Positions 26,613 through 34,664 of a stretch of DNA of 64,000 nucleotides are shown one piece after another. The stretch is from an uncultured Litoreibacter sp. GTDB taxonomy: Bacteria; Pseudomonadota; Alphaproteobacteria; Rhodobacterales; Rhodobacteraceae. Under the pieces are notes generated by a model. It saw nothing but the letters and a program-made list of their open reading frames with translations, was not told where the DNA came from and ran no database searches. Made by a program: the position numbers and the translations under genes. The stretch is from NCBI GenBank assembly GCA_947492995.1, contig CANLOU010000003.1, positions 310,001-374,000 on the forward strand. Direction: 5' to 3'. Within the stretch, counting starts at the first letter, position 1. Every line of letters begins with the position of its first letter.

Positions 26613-28297
26613 GCACTGTGATGAGCGGCGGGCAGGCGGCGATTGAGGCGTTGCAGGCGGAGGAGACCAGCCACGTGTTCGGGCTGATCGGATCGGCCAC
26701 GATGGAGATGTTTGACGCTTTATATGACGCGGAGGGGATTTCGTTTGTGGGCGTGCATGACGAGCGCACGGGGACCCATATGGCGGACGGGTTTGCGCGG
26801 GCCTCGGGCAAGGCGGGCGTGATATTGGCGGGGCAGAACGGGCCCGGGGCCACCAATCTGGTGACGGGATTGAGCCAGGCGATGGCGGCGTTCTCGCCGG
26901 TGGTGTCAATTGCGGGGGCCTTGTCCTCGGGCCATGTGTACCGCGACGCGTTCCAGGAGGTAGACCAGCAATCGCTGTTTACGCCGGTGACCAAGAAGAC
27001 CTGGACCGCGCCGTCGGCCGAGCGGGTGCCGGAGCTGTTTCGCGAAGCGTTTCGCACTGCCTTGTCGCCGCGCATGGGGCCGGTGCAACTGAACCTGCCG
27101 CGTGACGTGTTGGCCGCGCAGGCAGAGTTTGACCCGATGCAGGCGCCATCCGGCTACCGCAATATGTCGCTGCCGGCGGGGCATCCGGACCATATTGCCA
27201 AGGCGGCTGCGATGCTGGCGGGCGCGGAGCGGCCGGTGATTGTGGCCGGTGGCGGGATCAAGACCACCGGCGGGCATGAGGCGGCCTTGGCGCTGGCGGA
27301 GGCGCTGGGGTGCCCGGTGGTGACCTCCCCCGGGCATGGCGACGCGGTCCCGTTCGGGCATCCGCTGAATGCGGGGCAGATGGGGCCGCGTGGCAACGCG
27401 GTGGCGTCGCGGCTGGTGAAAGAGGCGGATGTCATTCTGGCGCTGGGGACCCGGCTGGGGTTCAACGCCACGTTCTACACCTATGACAACATCAACCGCG
27501 CGGCGCAGATCATTCAGATCGAGCTGGAGCCGACCGCCATCGGGCGGTTTTTCCCGGTGGCGCTGGGCATCTGGGCGGATGCGCCTTTGGCGGCGGGGCA
27601 GATCACGGAGGCCTTGGGCGCGATGGCGCAGCGGGGTGCGGCGGAGGCCTGGACGGCTGCGTTTCAGGCGGAGCGGCAGGCGTTTTTGGCGCAGCGCGAC
27701 GTGGACGCGATTGAGACGGGGCCGACGCAGCCCTCGGGGCTGTTCAAGGCGCTCAGGGGCGTGCTGCCAAGGGACGCGGCGATCACCATGGATGCGGGGA
27801 CGCTGTGCTTGCAGGCCACGGATGCGCTAAATTACTGGACGCCGAAATCGCTGTTTACGCCGCTGGATTTCGGGCTGGTGGGCTTTTCGTTTGCCTGCGG
27901 CTTGGGGGTGAAATGCGCGCAGCCGGACCGGCCCGTGGTCAGCCTGATGGGCGACGGGGGGTTCGGGATGACCGTGTCGGAGCTGTCGACGGCGGTGGAT
28001 CATGGGATCAACACCGTCACCGTGGTGATGAACAACGCATGCTGGGGGGCGGAGAAAGCGTATCAGCGCGACTTCTTCAACGGGCGCTATATCGGGGCGG
28101 ACGTGTCGAGCCCCGACTTTGCCAAGCTGGCGGATTTATACGGGGCCAAGGGCTACCGCGCCGACACATTGGCGGAGGTTGCGCCCGCGATCGAGGCGGC
28201 GCTGGCCTGCGGCAAACCGGCGGTGGTGGACGTGGCGGTGGACCCGAACGCGCTGTACTCGTTCCGGCGCGACAGCTTCAAGCACAGGGGCGGGTGA
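26609..28297 (+). CDS. Thiamine-diphosphate enzyme, sulfoacetaldehyde acetyltransferase-like
   Basis: ThDP enzyme of 562 residues with three domains. The activating Glu is in GVHDERTGTHMADGFARASG; QNGPGATNLVTG and FQEVDQQSLF follow; the cofactor motif starts GDGGFGMTVSEL and ends NNACWGAEK. The WGAEKAYQRDFFNGRYIGAD block resembles sulfoacetaldehyde acetyltransferase (Xsc) more than acetolactate synthase. It is not a standard Xsc: the N terminus is short and it sits in a monooxygenase operon instead of beside pta. It may split a C2 or larger aldehyde or keto acid made by this operon. Confidence 0.8.
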   Translation: MSTVMSGGQAAIEALQAEETSHVFGLIGSATMEMFDALYDAEGISFVGVHDERTGTHMADGFARASGKAGVILAGQNGPGATNLVTGLSQAMAAFSPVVSIAGALSSGHVYRDAFQEVDQQSLFTPVTKKTWTAPSAERVPELFREAFRTALSPRMGPVQLNLPRDVLAAQAEFDPMQAPSGYRNMSLPAGHPDHIAKAAAMLAGAERPVIVAGGGIKTTGGHEAALALAEALGCPVVTSPGHGDAVPFGHPLNAGQMGPRGNAVASRLVKEADVILALGTRLGFNATFYTYDNINRAAQIIQIELEPTAIGRFFPVALGIWADAPLAAGQITEALGAMAQRGAAEAWTAAFQAERQAFLAQRDVDAIETGPTQPSGLFKALRGVLPRDAAITMDAGTLCLQATDALNYWTPKSLFTPLDFGLVGFSFACGLGVKCAQPDRPVVSLMGDGGFGMTVSELSTAVDHGINTVTVVMNNACWGAEKAYQRDFFNGRYIGADVSSPDFAKLADLYGAKGYRADTLAEVAPAIEAALACGKPAVVDVAVDPNALYSFRRDSFKHRGG

Positions 28298-28632
28298 TGA
28301 TTACGCGGTATGCCATTTTCGGGGGCACGGTGACGCCGGGCCAAGAGGCCGCGATGCGGGACTGGGTGACGGCGCATTTGACGCCGCTGTGGCGCAAGTT
28401 TGCCTGCGCCGAGGAGGTGCGGGTGCTGTTCGGGGTGGAGCAGGACGCGGACGGGCCGACCATCCCGCTGATCCTGGCGATCACCTATGCCGACCGCGAC
28501 GCCATGGCCAAGGGCGTGGACAGCCCGGCGCGCCACGCCGCGAAAGACCTGCTGCCGGAGCTATACGCGCGGTTCTACGACGAGGTGGCGCTGTGGCACT
28601 ACGTGATGGACCGCGAGCAGTATTTCGACTGA
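28297..28632 (+). CDS. Small dimeric alpha/beta-barrel protein, function unknown
   Basis: Protein of 111 residues, start overlapping the ThDP enzyme stop. The pattern of two beta-alpha-beta units (RYAIFGGTVTPGQEAAMRDWV ... PLILAITYADRDAMAKGVDSPARH, read in parts) and a late ALWHYVMD strand fits an EthD- or DUF-type ferredoxin-like barrel. I do not recognise the exact family. Proteins of this fold in catabolic operons are often isomerases or heme-free monooxygenase helpers. Last gene of the operon; it ends two bases from the convergent GntR gene. Confidence 0.6.
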   Translation: MITRYAIFGGTVTPGQEAAMRDWVTAHLTPLWRKFACAEEVRVLFGVEQDADGPTIPLILAITYADRDAMAKGVDSPARHAAKDLLPELYARFYDEVALWHYVMDREQYFD

Positions 28633-28634
28633 CG

Positions 28635-29312
28635 CTAAAGGCTGTTGAGGTGGTGCTTGCGCAGCAGCTGGATCAGCATTTCCTTGGCCGCCGTGCGGTG
28701 GACGTGGTGCATGCGGTGGGCCGTTTTGGCGTCGCCCTGGCGGATGGCTGCAAGAAGCTTGCGGTGGTCCTCGTTGGAGCGGGTTGGCAGCGGGCGCATG
28801 TGCAGCGTCACCAGCCGCGCGCGGCGCACCTGATCTGACAGCATGCCGACAATGGATTGCACCCGCGAATTGTTGCCCAGCCGGACGAGTTCGTGGTGAA
28901 ACGCGTCATCTGCCTGCGCCCAGGCGTCGAGGTCGTTTTGGCGCAGCGCGCGGTCCATCTCGTCGACGGTCACGCTGAGGCGTGACAATTCGGTGTCGCT
29001 ATACCCGGCCCGCGCGGCATTGGCGGCGGCGAGGCTCTCCAGCTCGGTCAGAATGTCATAGATCTCCGTCATGTCGGCGGGCGAGAGCGGTTTGATGCGG
29101 ACGCCCTTGCGGGGGCGGACATCGACCAGCCCTTGCCCCTCCAGCACCAGCAGGGCCTCACGCACGGGCGTGCGGGACATGCCCAGCGCCTCGGCAAGCT
29201 CGCTTTCCAGATGGTCGGTGCCTGCTCCAAGTTTGCCCGTGAATATCTGCGACCGGAGCTGTTCAACGGCGGCGGCGGAGCTGGATTGCGTCTTAGGGGC
29301 ACTGGTCATCAT
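28635..29312 (-). CDS. GntR-family (FadR/FCD subgroup) regulator
   Basis: Protein of 225 residues: N-terminal winged helix with LRSQIFTGKLGAG, ESELAEALGMSRTPVREAL and VRPRKGVRI, and a C-terminal all-helical FCD ligand domain with DAFHHELVRLGNN and a HRTAAKEM tail supplying metal-binding histidines. ATG 29312 was preferred to an upstream in-frame start inside the oxidoreductase stop region. It ends a TAXI-TRAP operon four bases after the Gfo/Idh gene and likely senses the imported acid. Confidence 0.85.
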   Translation of the reverse strand: MMTSAPKTQSSSAAAVEQLRSQIFTGKLGAGTDHLESELAEALGMSRTPVREALLVLEGQGLVDVRPRKGVRIKPLSPADMTEIYDILTELESLAAANAARAGYSDTELSRLSVTVDEMDRALRQNDLDAWAQADDAFHHELVRLGNNSRVQSIVGMLSDQVRRARLVTLHMRPLPTRSNEDHRKLLAAIRQGDAKTAHRMHHVHRTAAKEMLIQLLRKHHLNSL

Positions 29313-29316
29313 GTGG

Positions 29317-30324
29317 CTAAATCTCCACTTTGCACTTGTTTTGGGACGAAGAGTATATGGCCTGCTCAATTTGGATCACAGTAAGATATTCCTGTACTGA
29401 ATTTTCAAACGGTGCGCCGCTGACAATCGCGTCAGCAACATGGGCCTGCAGGGCGTAGGTGCAATCGCCCCCAAAATTGGGGCTGGTATCGGGTGGCAGA
29501 ACCTCGGTGGCAGCCACGGCGCCAAAGCTGCGCAGATGGACGGAGCCGTCGCCGTGAAGGGTCAGCGTCCCTTTGGTGCCCTCAAAGAGGCCTTCGCCCA
29601 TCGTGCACCGCGTATTGGCCGCCGCGTGGTCGAGGTTGCGATTGCCATCAAACACCACGCGCACCCCGCCGGGGTGGTCGAACAGAACAAAGCCTGCGTC
29701 CTCGCCTGCAATCACCGGGTTGACCTGCCGCAAGTCGGCGTAGACGGCTTGGGGATCGCCAAACAGGTAGCGGAACGTATCGACGTAATGCACGCCCGTT
29801 TCATGGATCAAGAAGCGCGGCATCTTCTGAAAATAGGGCTGGCGCGCCAGATAGGCCTGTGGCCCCTGACCGTCGCCCGGACGCAGGCGGAACGTGGCCT
29901 GCAAGACCTGCCCGATGGCCCCGCCCGCGATTTGCGCGTGGATGGCGCGAAACCATGGCTGGAAGCGAAAATTCTCGTGGATGACCAGCGGCACATCGGC
30001 CTTGGCGGCCAAGGCGGCCATCTGTTGTGCCTCCTCAAGGGAGGTGCAGAACGGCTTTTGGCAAATGATCGCCTTGAGCGGGTGTTTCAGGGCCGTGCGG
30101 ATGGCGTCGGCATGGCCTTCGGGGGAGACGATAATGTCCAGAATATCGGGCTGGGCCTGCGCCAGCATGTCAGCCAGCGTGTCGAAGACGGGCAGGCCGG
30201 TGGCCTCGGCCTTGGCCCGGTCGCGGTTGGTGACGCCGACCAGCTGCGTGTCGGGGATGCGCCGCCACCCGTCGAAATGGAACTGGCTGAAATAGCCTGC
30301 GCCGATGCAGGCGACTTTTAGCAT
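29317..30324 (-). CDS. Gfo/Idh/MocA-family NAD(P)-dependent oxidoreductase
   Basis: Dehydrogenase of 335 residues. Rossmann motif IGAGYFSQFHFDGW at the N terminus, an EKP-like CQKPFCTSLEEA catalytic block near residue 95, and the HETGVHYVDTFRYLFG block of the C-terminal sheet. ATG 30324 overlaps the previous gene by seven bases. Members oxidise sugars, inositols or sugar acids. With a TRAP transporter and an isopropylmalate-dehydrogenase homologue in the same operon, a hydroxy-acid or sugar-acid substrate is plausible. Confidence 0.82.
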   Translation of the reverse strand: MLKVACIGAGYFSQFHFDGWRRIPDTQLVGVTNRDRAKAEATGLPVFDTLADMLAQAQPDILDIIVSPEGHADAIRTALKHPLKAIICQKPFCTSLEEAQQMAALAAKADVPLVIHENFRFQPWFRAIHAQIAGGAIGQVLQATFRLRPGDGQGPQAYLARQPYFQKMPRFLIHETGVHYVDTFRYLFGDPQAVYADLRQVNPVIAGEDAGFVLFDHPGGVRVVFDGNRNLDHAAANTRCTMGEGLFEGTKGTLTLHGDGSVHLRSFGAVAATEVLPPDTSPNFGGDCTYALQAHVADAIVSGAPFENSVQEYLTVIQIEQAIYSSSQNKCKVEI

Positions 30325-31406
30325 TCTAGCCGCGCTCCGATGGCTTGGGCGGCTTGGGCCGTGTTTGCCGAGCCGCCCAGATCGGCGGTGACGTCTTGGC
30401 GGGCGAGCACTTGGGCGTCTACCGCGTCGCGCAGGCGGGCCGCGTCGTCGCACATGGCCCCAATGCCGTGCTTGAGCCCCAGCCAGTCGAGCATCATCGC
30501 CGCCGACAGGATCATTGCAAACGGGTTGGCCTTGCCTTGGCCCGCAATGTCGGGCGCCGAGCCGTGGCAGGGCTGGAACACCGCCTGATGCAACCCGATG
30601 TCAGCCGACGGCGCAAGGCCCAAGCCGCCCATCAGCCCCGCACCCAGATCGGACAGGATGTCGCCGAACATGTTCTCGGTGACCAGCACGTCAAAATCCC
30701 ATGGCTTTTGCACCATCCAAAGCGCGGTGGCGTCGACATAGGCGTGGTCTGACGTCAGGTCGGGGTGTTTGGCGGCTTCGGCGTCAAACAACTCGCGGAA
30801 AAAGGCGAAGGCGCGGAAGACATTGGCCTTGTCCACGCAAGTCACGCGGCCCGGCCCGCGCCCCTGAGCCTTGCGGTCTTTGGCGAGGTTGAAGGTGAAT
30901 GCAAAGAGCAGCTCGGATACCTCGCGGGTAATCAGCAGCGTCTCGCGGGCCTCGTCTTTGGTGACCTCGCCGCGCCCTTGCGTGTGGAACAGCCCTTCGG
31001 TGCTTTCGCGGATCAGCACAAAATCTATGGTCTTGCCCGCAGGCATTTTCAGGGGCGTCTCGCCCCCTTCGGCCACACGGACAGGGCGCACGCCCGCGAA
31101 CAGCTTGAACGCCTTGCGCAGATCAATCTGGGGGGAGATTTCGGTGCCATCATCGTAGCGCACATCGGGCAGGCCCATGGCAGAGAGCAGGATCGCATCG
31201 GCCGTCTTGGCGGCTTGCAGCGAGGCCTCCGGCAGGCTGTCGCCGGTTTTGGCGTAATGCGCAGCGCCCGCAGGGTGAGAGGTGAAAGACAGGGCATAGT
31301 CCGGCGTCTGGTCGGCAATTTTTGCAAGCAGCGCCACCGTGGGGACGGTGATCTCTGGGCCGATGCCGTCGCCTTCGAAGACGGCAATGTCGAACGTCTT
31401 GGTCAT
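30318..31406 (-). CDS. Isocitrate/isopropylmalate dehydrogenase-family enzyme, tartrate dehydrogenase-like
   Basis: Decarboxylating or oxidising dehydrogenase of 362 residues. EGDGIGPEI at the N terminus, IRESTEGLFHTQGRG for substrate binding, ENMFGDILSDLGAGLMGGLG for the metal site and CHGSAPDIAGQGKANP for the adenine loop are all present. LeuB itself is usually found with leuCD; here the gene sits with a TAXI-TRAP transporter and a Gfo/Idh enzyme, so a tartrate-, malate- or similar 2-hydroxyacid role is more likely. Start ATG 31406 is preceded by AAAGGAAAT. Confidence 0.8.
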   Translation of the reverse strand: MTKTFDIAVFEGDGIGPEITVPTVALLAKIADQTPDYALSFTSHPAGAAHYAKTGDSLPEASLQAAKTADAILLSAMGLPDVRYDDGTEISPQIDLRKAFKLFAGVRPVRVAEGGETPLKMPAGKTIDFVLIRESTEGLFHTQGRGEVTKDEARETLLITREVSELLFAFTFNLAKDRKAQGRGPGRVTCVDKANVFRAFAFFRELFDAEAAKHPDLTSDHAYVDATALWMVQKPWDFDVLVTENMFGDILSDLGAGLMGGLGLAPSADIGLHQAVFQPCHGSAPDIAGQGKANPFAMILSAAMMLDWLGLKHGIGAMCDDAARLRDAVDAQVLARQDVTADLGGSANTAQAAQAIGARLEC

Positions 31407-31424
31407 AGTATTTCCTTTAGGCCC

Positions 31425-31450
31425 ATTAATGTATTCGTCAATGTATACAT
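31425..31450. promoter_or_regulatory. Candidate GntR operator
   Basis: The perfect palindrome ATGTATACAT at 31441-31450 is preceded by a related half, AATGTATT, at 31429-31436. TGTATACA-like dyads are common FCD-GntR operators. It lies between the TRAP permease and the dehydrogenase genes of the operon ending in gntR. Confidence 0.45.
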
Positions 31451-31478
31451 AAAGAGATGCTGGGAAGAAGCAAAGCCC

Positions 31479-33509
31479 TTATGCCGCAGTTTGCCCCCTT
31501 TTGGCGAATTGCAGCAAGAGGATGGGCGACATAAGGGCCAAGCCGATCAACATCGTCGTCACACCCGGCGCAATGAACAGGAAGGACACGATGGCGACGT
31601 ACCAGCGCTCCCACATGGCGAGCCGGGTGAACAGGAAGCCCGAAAAGGCAATGCCGAGCGACGCGATGCCCAACATGGCGCCGACCAATGTGTAGGTGAA
31701 GGCCCACCACGTGAACCCGTCCACCACCAGCAGCAGCGCGGGGGAGTAGACGAAGACGAAGGGCACCAGCGCCTTGGCGATGCCCAGCCGGAACGCCGTG
31801 TTGCCCGTTTGGAACGGGTTCGACCCCGCAATGCCCGCCGCCGCATAGGCGGCCAGCGCCACGGGGGGCGTGATGTCGGCCAGCACCCCGTAATAGAACA
31901 CGAAGAAATGGGCCACGATGGGTTCCACGTTCAGCATCTGGAACGCCCCGGCGGTGACCGACACCAAAATGATGTAAGTGGCCGTCGTCGGCACCCCCGC
32001 GCCCATCACGATGCAGGCCACCGCCACCAAGACCAGCGAGAAGAACAGCGCCCATTGCTGCAGATCGAAGTAGCTGAACGGCCAGATATTGGCGAACACG
32101 GCGGCAAAATCATTGGCGGTCTGGATCACGATTGCCCCGACCCGGAAGCCCGTGCCGGTCAGGGTGATGACCCCCACGATGATGCCCACGCAGGCGGCGG
32201 CAGAGCCGATGGCGATGGTAGACCGCGCGCCCGCGGCCAGCGCGTCCCAAAGGCCCGGAAGGGTCATGCGGTCATTGGGCTTGAGAATGCCGACGACCAC
32301 GCAGGCGATGATGGCGTAGACGGCGGCGTAGTCCGGCGTCCGGCCCGCAAGGATCATGTAGATGAGGATGACCAGCGGCGCGGCGGCCAGCCAGTTGGTC
32401 CTGAGCACCTTCCACAGGATCGGCATCTCTTCTTTGGATAGCCCGCGCAGGCCCAGCTTTTTGGCCTCCAGATGGACCATCACGAAGATGCCGAAGTAAT
32501 GCAGGAAGGCGGGGAACAGCGCCGCCGCCAGCACGTCGCGCAGCGGGATGTTGAGAAAGTCCACCATGATGAAGGCCGCGGCCCCCATGACGGGCGGGGT
32601 GATCTGGCCGCCGGTGGAAGACGTGGCCTCGGTCGCGCCCGCGAAATGCGGCGGGTAGCCCACCTTTTTCATGGCGGGGATCGTCAGCGCCCCGGTGGTC
32701 ACCGTGTTGGCGATGGAGGACCCGGAGATCGACCCCATGAAAGCCGACGCGCAAATCGCGACCTTGGCAGGGCCGCCGGAATAGCGGCCAGCGGCCACGG
32801 TGGCCAGATCAATGAACAGCTGCCCCAGCCCGATGCGGGCGGCGAGCACGCCGAACAGGATGAACAAAAACACGTATTTGGCCATCGCCCCGATGGCGAT
32901 GCCATAGATGCCCTGGGTGCCGTAGATGCCGTCGACAAAGCCTTCCCAAGCCACCCCGCCGTGGCGCAACAGGCCCGGCGCGTGGTTGCCGTAGATGGCG
33001 TAGAGCACGAAGGCGCCCGCGATCAGGGGCAGGGTGTAGCCGATGGACCGGCGCGCGGCTTCCAGCGTAAATAACAGCACGACCGACCCCATGAACGTGT
33101 CGGTGGCGTTGGGGTTGCCCGCGCGGATCGCGGCCTCCGCCGGGTCCAGCAGCGGCAGGTACAAGGCGGCGGAAACCGCCAGAACAGCGAGGATGATGTC
33201 GAAGATGTGGACCCCGTCCACATATATCCAGCCGGTGGGGGGCGGGCCGACCTTGGCGCTTTTCTTCCACGAGAACAGCAGGAAGGTCAGGCCAAGCACG
33301 AAGGCAAGGTGAACGCCGAAATGCAAAAGCTCGCGGATCAGCGCGAAGCCCGACGCGTAGAAATGGTAGACCGACATGGCCACCAGAAAGACCGAAACGA
33401 CCGCCGCCATTTTCGACCCCATGGGCCGGAAGGCGCTTTCGCTGTCGAAGCGGCGTTCAAGCTCTGCCAGCTCTTCTGGGGAAAGCTCGGGGGTGGTGTC
33501 GGTGGCCAT
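31479..33509 (-). CDS. TRAP transporter, fused small and large permease (DctQM, TAXI type)
   Basis: Inner-membrane protein of 676 residues. The N-terminal part (to about 200) holds the small-permease helices and a DctM-type large permease follows, with GSVVLLFTLEAARRSIGYTLP, ASAFMGSISGSSIANTVTTGALTIP, and GGQITPPVMGAAAFIMVDFL, all TRAP 4TM/12TM hallmarks. It drives sodium-coupled uptake together with the TAXI binding protein encoded just upstream. A strong terminator lies in the gap between the two. Confidence 0.9.
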   Translation of the reverse strand: MATDTTPELSPEELAELERRFDSESAFRPMGSKMAAVVSVFLVAMSVYHFYASGFALIRELLHFGVHLAFVLGLTFLLFSWKKSAKVGPPPTGWIYVDGVHIFDIILAVLAVSAALYLPLLDPAEAAIRAGNPNATDTFMGSVVLLFTLEAARRSIGYTLPLIAGAFVLYAIYGNHAPGLLRHGGVAWEGFVDGIYGTQGIYGIAIGAMAKYVFLFILFGVLAARIGLGQLFIDLATVAAGRYSGGPAKVAICASAFMGSISGSSIANTVTTGALTIPAMKKVGYPPHFAGATEATSSTGGQITPPVMGAAAFIMVDFLNIPLRDVLAAALFPAFLHYFGIFVMVHLEAKKLGLRGLSKEEMPILWKVLRTNWLAAAPLVILIYMILAGRTPDYAAVYAIIACVVVGILKPNDRMTLPGLWDALAAGARSTIAIGSAAACVGIIVGVITLTGTGFRVGAIVIQTANDFAAVFANIWPFSYFDLQQWALFFSLVLVAVACIVMGAGVPTTATYIILVSVTAGAFQMLNVEPIVAHFFVFYYGVLADITPPVALAAYAAAGIAGSNPFQTGNTAFRLGIAKALVPFVFVYSPALLLVVDGFTWWAFTYTLVGAMLGIASLGIAFSGFLFTRLAMWERWYVAIVSFLFIAPGVTTMLIGLALMSPILLLQFAKRGQTAA

Positions 33510-33529
33510 GGCTTTGGGTCCTGTCGGAG

Positions 33530-33566
33530 TAAAAAAAGGCCCGGGCGCTGGTCTGCGTCCGGGCCT
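33530..33566 (-). terminator. Terminator between TAXI binding protein and TRAP permease
   Basis: On the minus strand AGGCCCGG and CCGGGCCT form an 8-bp stem (14-base loop) followed by seven T. As with tmoX, it lies behind the binding-protein gene and inside the operon. Confidence 0.82.
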
Positions 33567-33584
33567 ATTTGCGTGAAGCGTGGC

Positions 33585-34598
33585 TTATTCGATCAGACCG
33601 GCTTCTTTGTAGAACCGCTCCGCACCGGGGTGCAGAGGCACACCGACGCCGTTCAGCGCGGTGTCTGGCGTGATGGTTTTGCCTTTTGCGTGACCCACAT
33701 CCAGCAGCTTGCGGGACTCGTCGTTCCACAGGGCTTTGGTGATGTTGTAGATCAGCTCCTCGTCCTCTTTGGCAGAGGTGAACCACTGAGCGCCAACCGC
33801 GACGGTGGGTGTGGTGGCCACGCCTTCATAGGTGCCTTCGGGGATGTCGGAGGCCGCGAAGAAGCCGTATTTTTCGGTCAGGGCCGCAGCGCCCGCGCCG
33901 TCGATGGGCACCAGCTTGATGTCGGCAGACGAGGCCAGTTCGACGATGCCGCCCGTCGGGTAGCCCGCCACTGCGAAGAACGCGTCAATCTTGCCGTTGC
34001 GCAGAGCCTCGGCCGCCGCGTTGCCCTTCAGGGCCTCGGCGGTGACGTCGTCCGTGCTGAGGCCATTGGCATCGAGGATCAGGCCCGCGTCGACATAGGT
34101 GCCGGAGCCGGGCTCATCCAGCGACACGCGCTTGCCCTTCAGGTCGGCCACGGAATTGATGCCGCTGTCAGCCAGCGCCACAAGATGGATGTGCTCTTCG
34201 AACAGCGCCGCGATGGTACGCAGGTCGGTGGCAGGTTCCTGACCGTCCATAGTGCCGGTGCCGGTATAGGCCCAATAGGCCACGTCGGACTGGGCAAAGC
34301 CCGAGTTGCGCAGGCCGGAGATGATGGCGTTCACATTGTCCACGGAGCCGCGTGATGACACGGCCGACGCGATCAGCCCGTCGACGCCGCAAGACCCGCC
34401 TTCGCCGCATTCGCGCGACCCCGGAGGCTTGGAAATCGCGTTTGCGATCACGCCGCCCACCGGATAGTAGGTGAAGGCGGTGCCGCCCGTGCCGATTGTG
34501 AAGAACTTGATGTCTTGGGCGAATGTCGCGCCGGCCATGCCAAGCGCCACGACCGCGCCAAGGCCCGCAGCCTTCAGCGATTGAGTGAAATGTTTCAT
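33585..34598 (-). CDS. TAXI-family TRAP transporter solute-binding protein
   Basis: Periplasmic binding protein of 337 residues with a Sec signal peptide cut near ATFA-QD (residue 28). IGTGGTAFTYYPVGGVIANAI is the TAXI N-terminal block; a disulfide-capable pair is seen in SRECGEGGSCGVDG; VADLKGKRVSLDEPGSGTYVDA is the central block. Glutamate- or 2-oxoglutarate-like acids are known ligands of the family; none is proven here. It heads the operon with TRAP permease, two dehydrogenases and GntR. Confidence 0.9.
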   Translation of the reverse strand: MKHFTQSLKAAGLGAVVALGMAGATFAQDIKFFTIGTGGTAFTYYPVGGVIANAISKPPGSRECGEGGSCGVDGLIASAVSSRGSVDNVNAIISGLRNSGFAQSDVAYWAYTGTGTMDGQEPATDLRTIAALFEEHIHLVALADSGINSVADLKGKRVSLDEPGSGTYVDAGLILDANGLSTDDVTAEALKGNAAAEALRNGKIDAFFAVAGYPTGGIVELASSADIKLVPIDGAGAAALTEKYGFFAASDIPEGTYEGVATTPTVAVGAQWFTSAKEDEELIYNITKALWNDESRKLLDVGHAKGKTITPDTALNGVGVPLHPGAERFYKEAGLIE

Positions 34599-34606
34599 TG
34601 ATATGT

Positions 34607-34626
34607 CTCCCTATAGATCAAGGGAG
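34607..34626. promoter_or_regulatory. Hairpin covering the TAXI ribosome site
   Basis: On the minus strand CTCCCT (34626-34621) can pair with AGGGAG (34612-34607), the latter being the ribosome site nine bases before the TAXI start. It could restrain translation of that gene or, more simply, be chance. Confidence 0.3.
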
Positions 34627-34664
34627 CATGTCGGATGCGATTGGGCTTCGCAACCGGTTTGGGC

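Noticed and set aside
24201-28632. Accessory operon as a rut-type uracil pathway
   Set aside because: It has an LLM oxygenase and flavin reductase like RutA/RutF, but no RutB amidohydrolase, RutC, RutE or uracil permease, and the ThDP enzyme and DUF1185 do not fit.
30765-32441. A 558-codon plus-strand open frame opposite the TRAP permease and dehydrogenase genes
   Set aside because: Composition is His/Arg/Gly-rich and it crosses two real genes and their gap; no family features.
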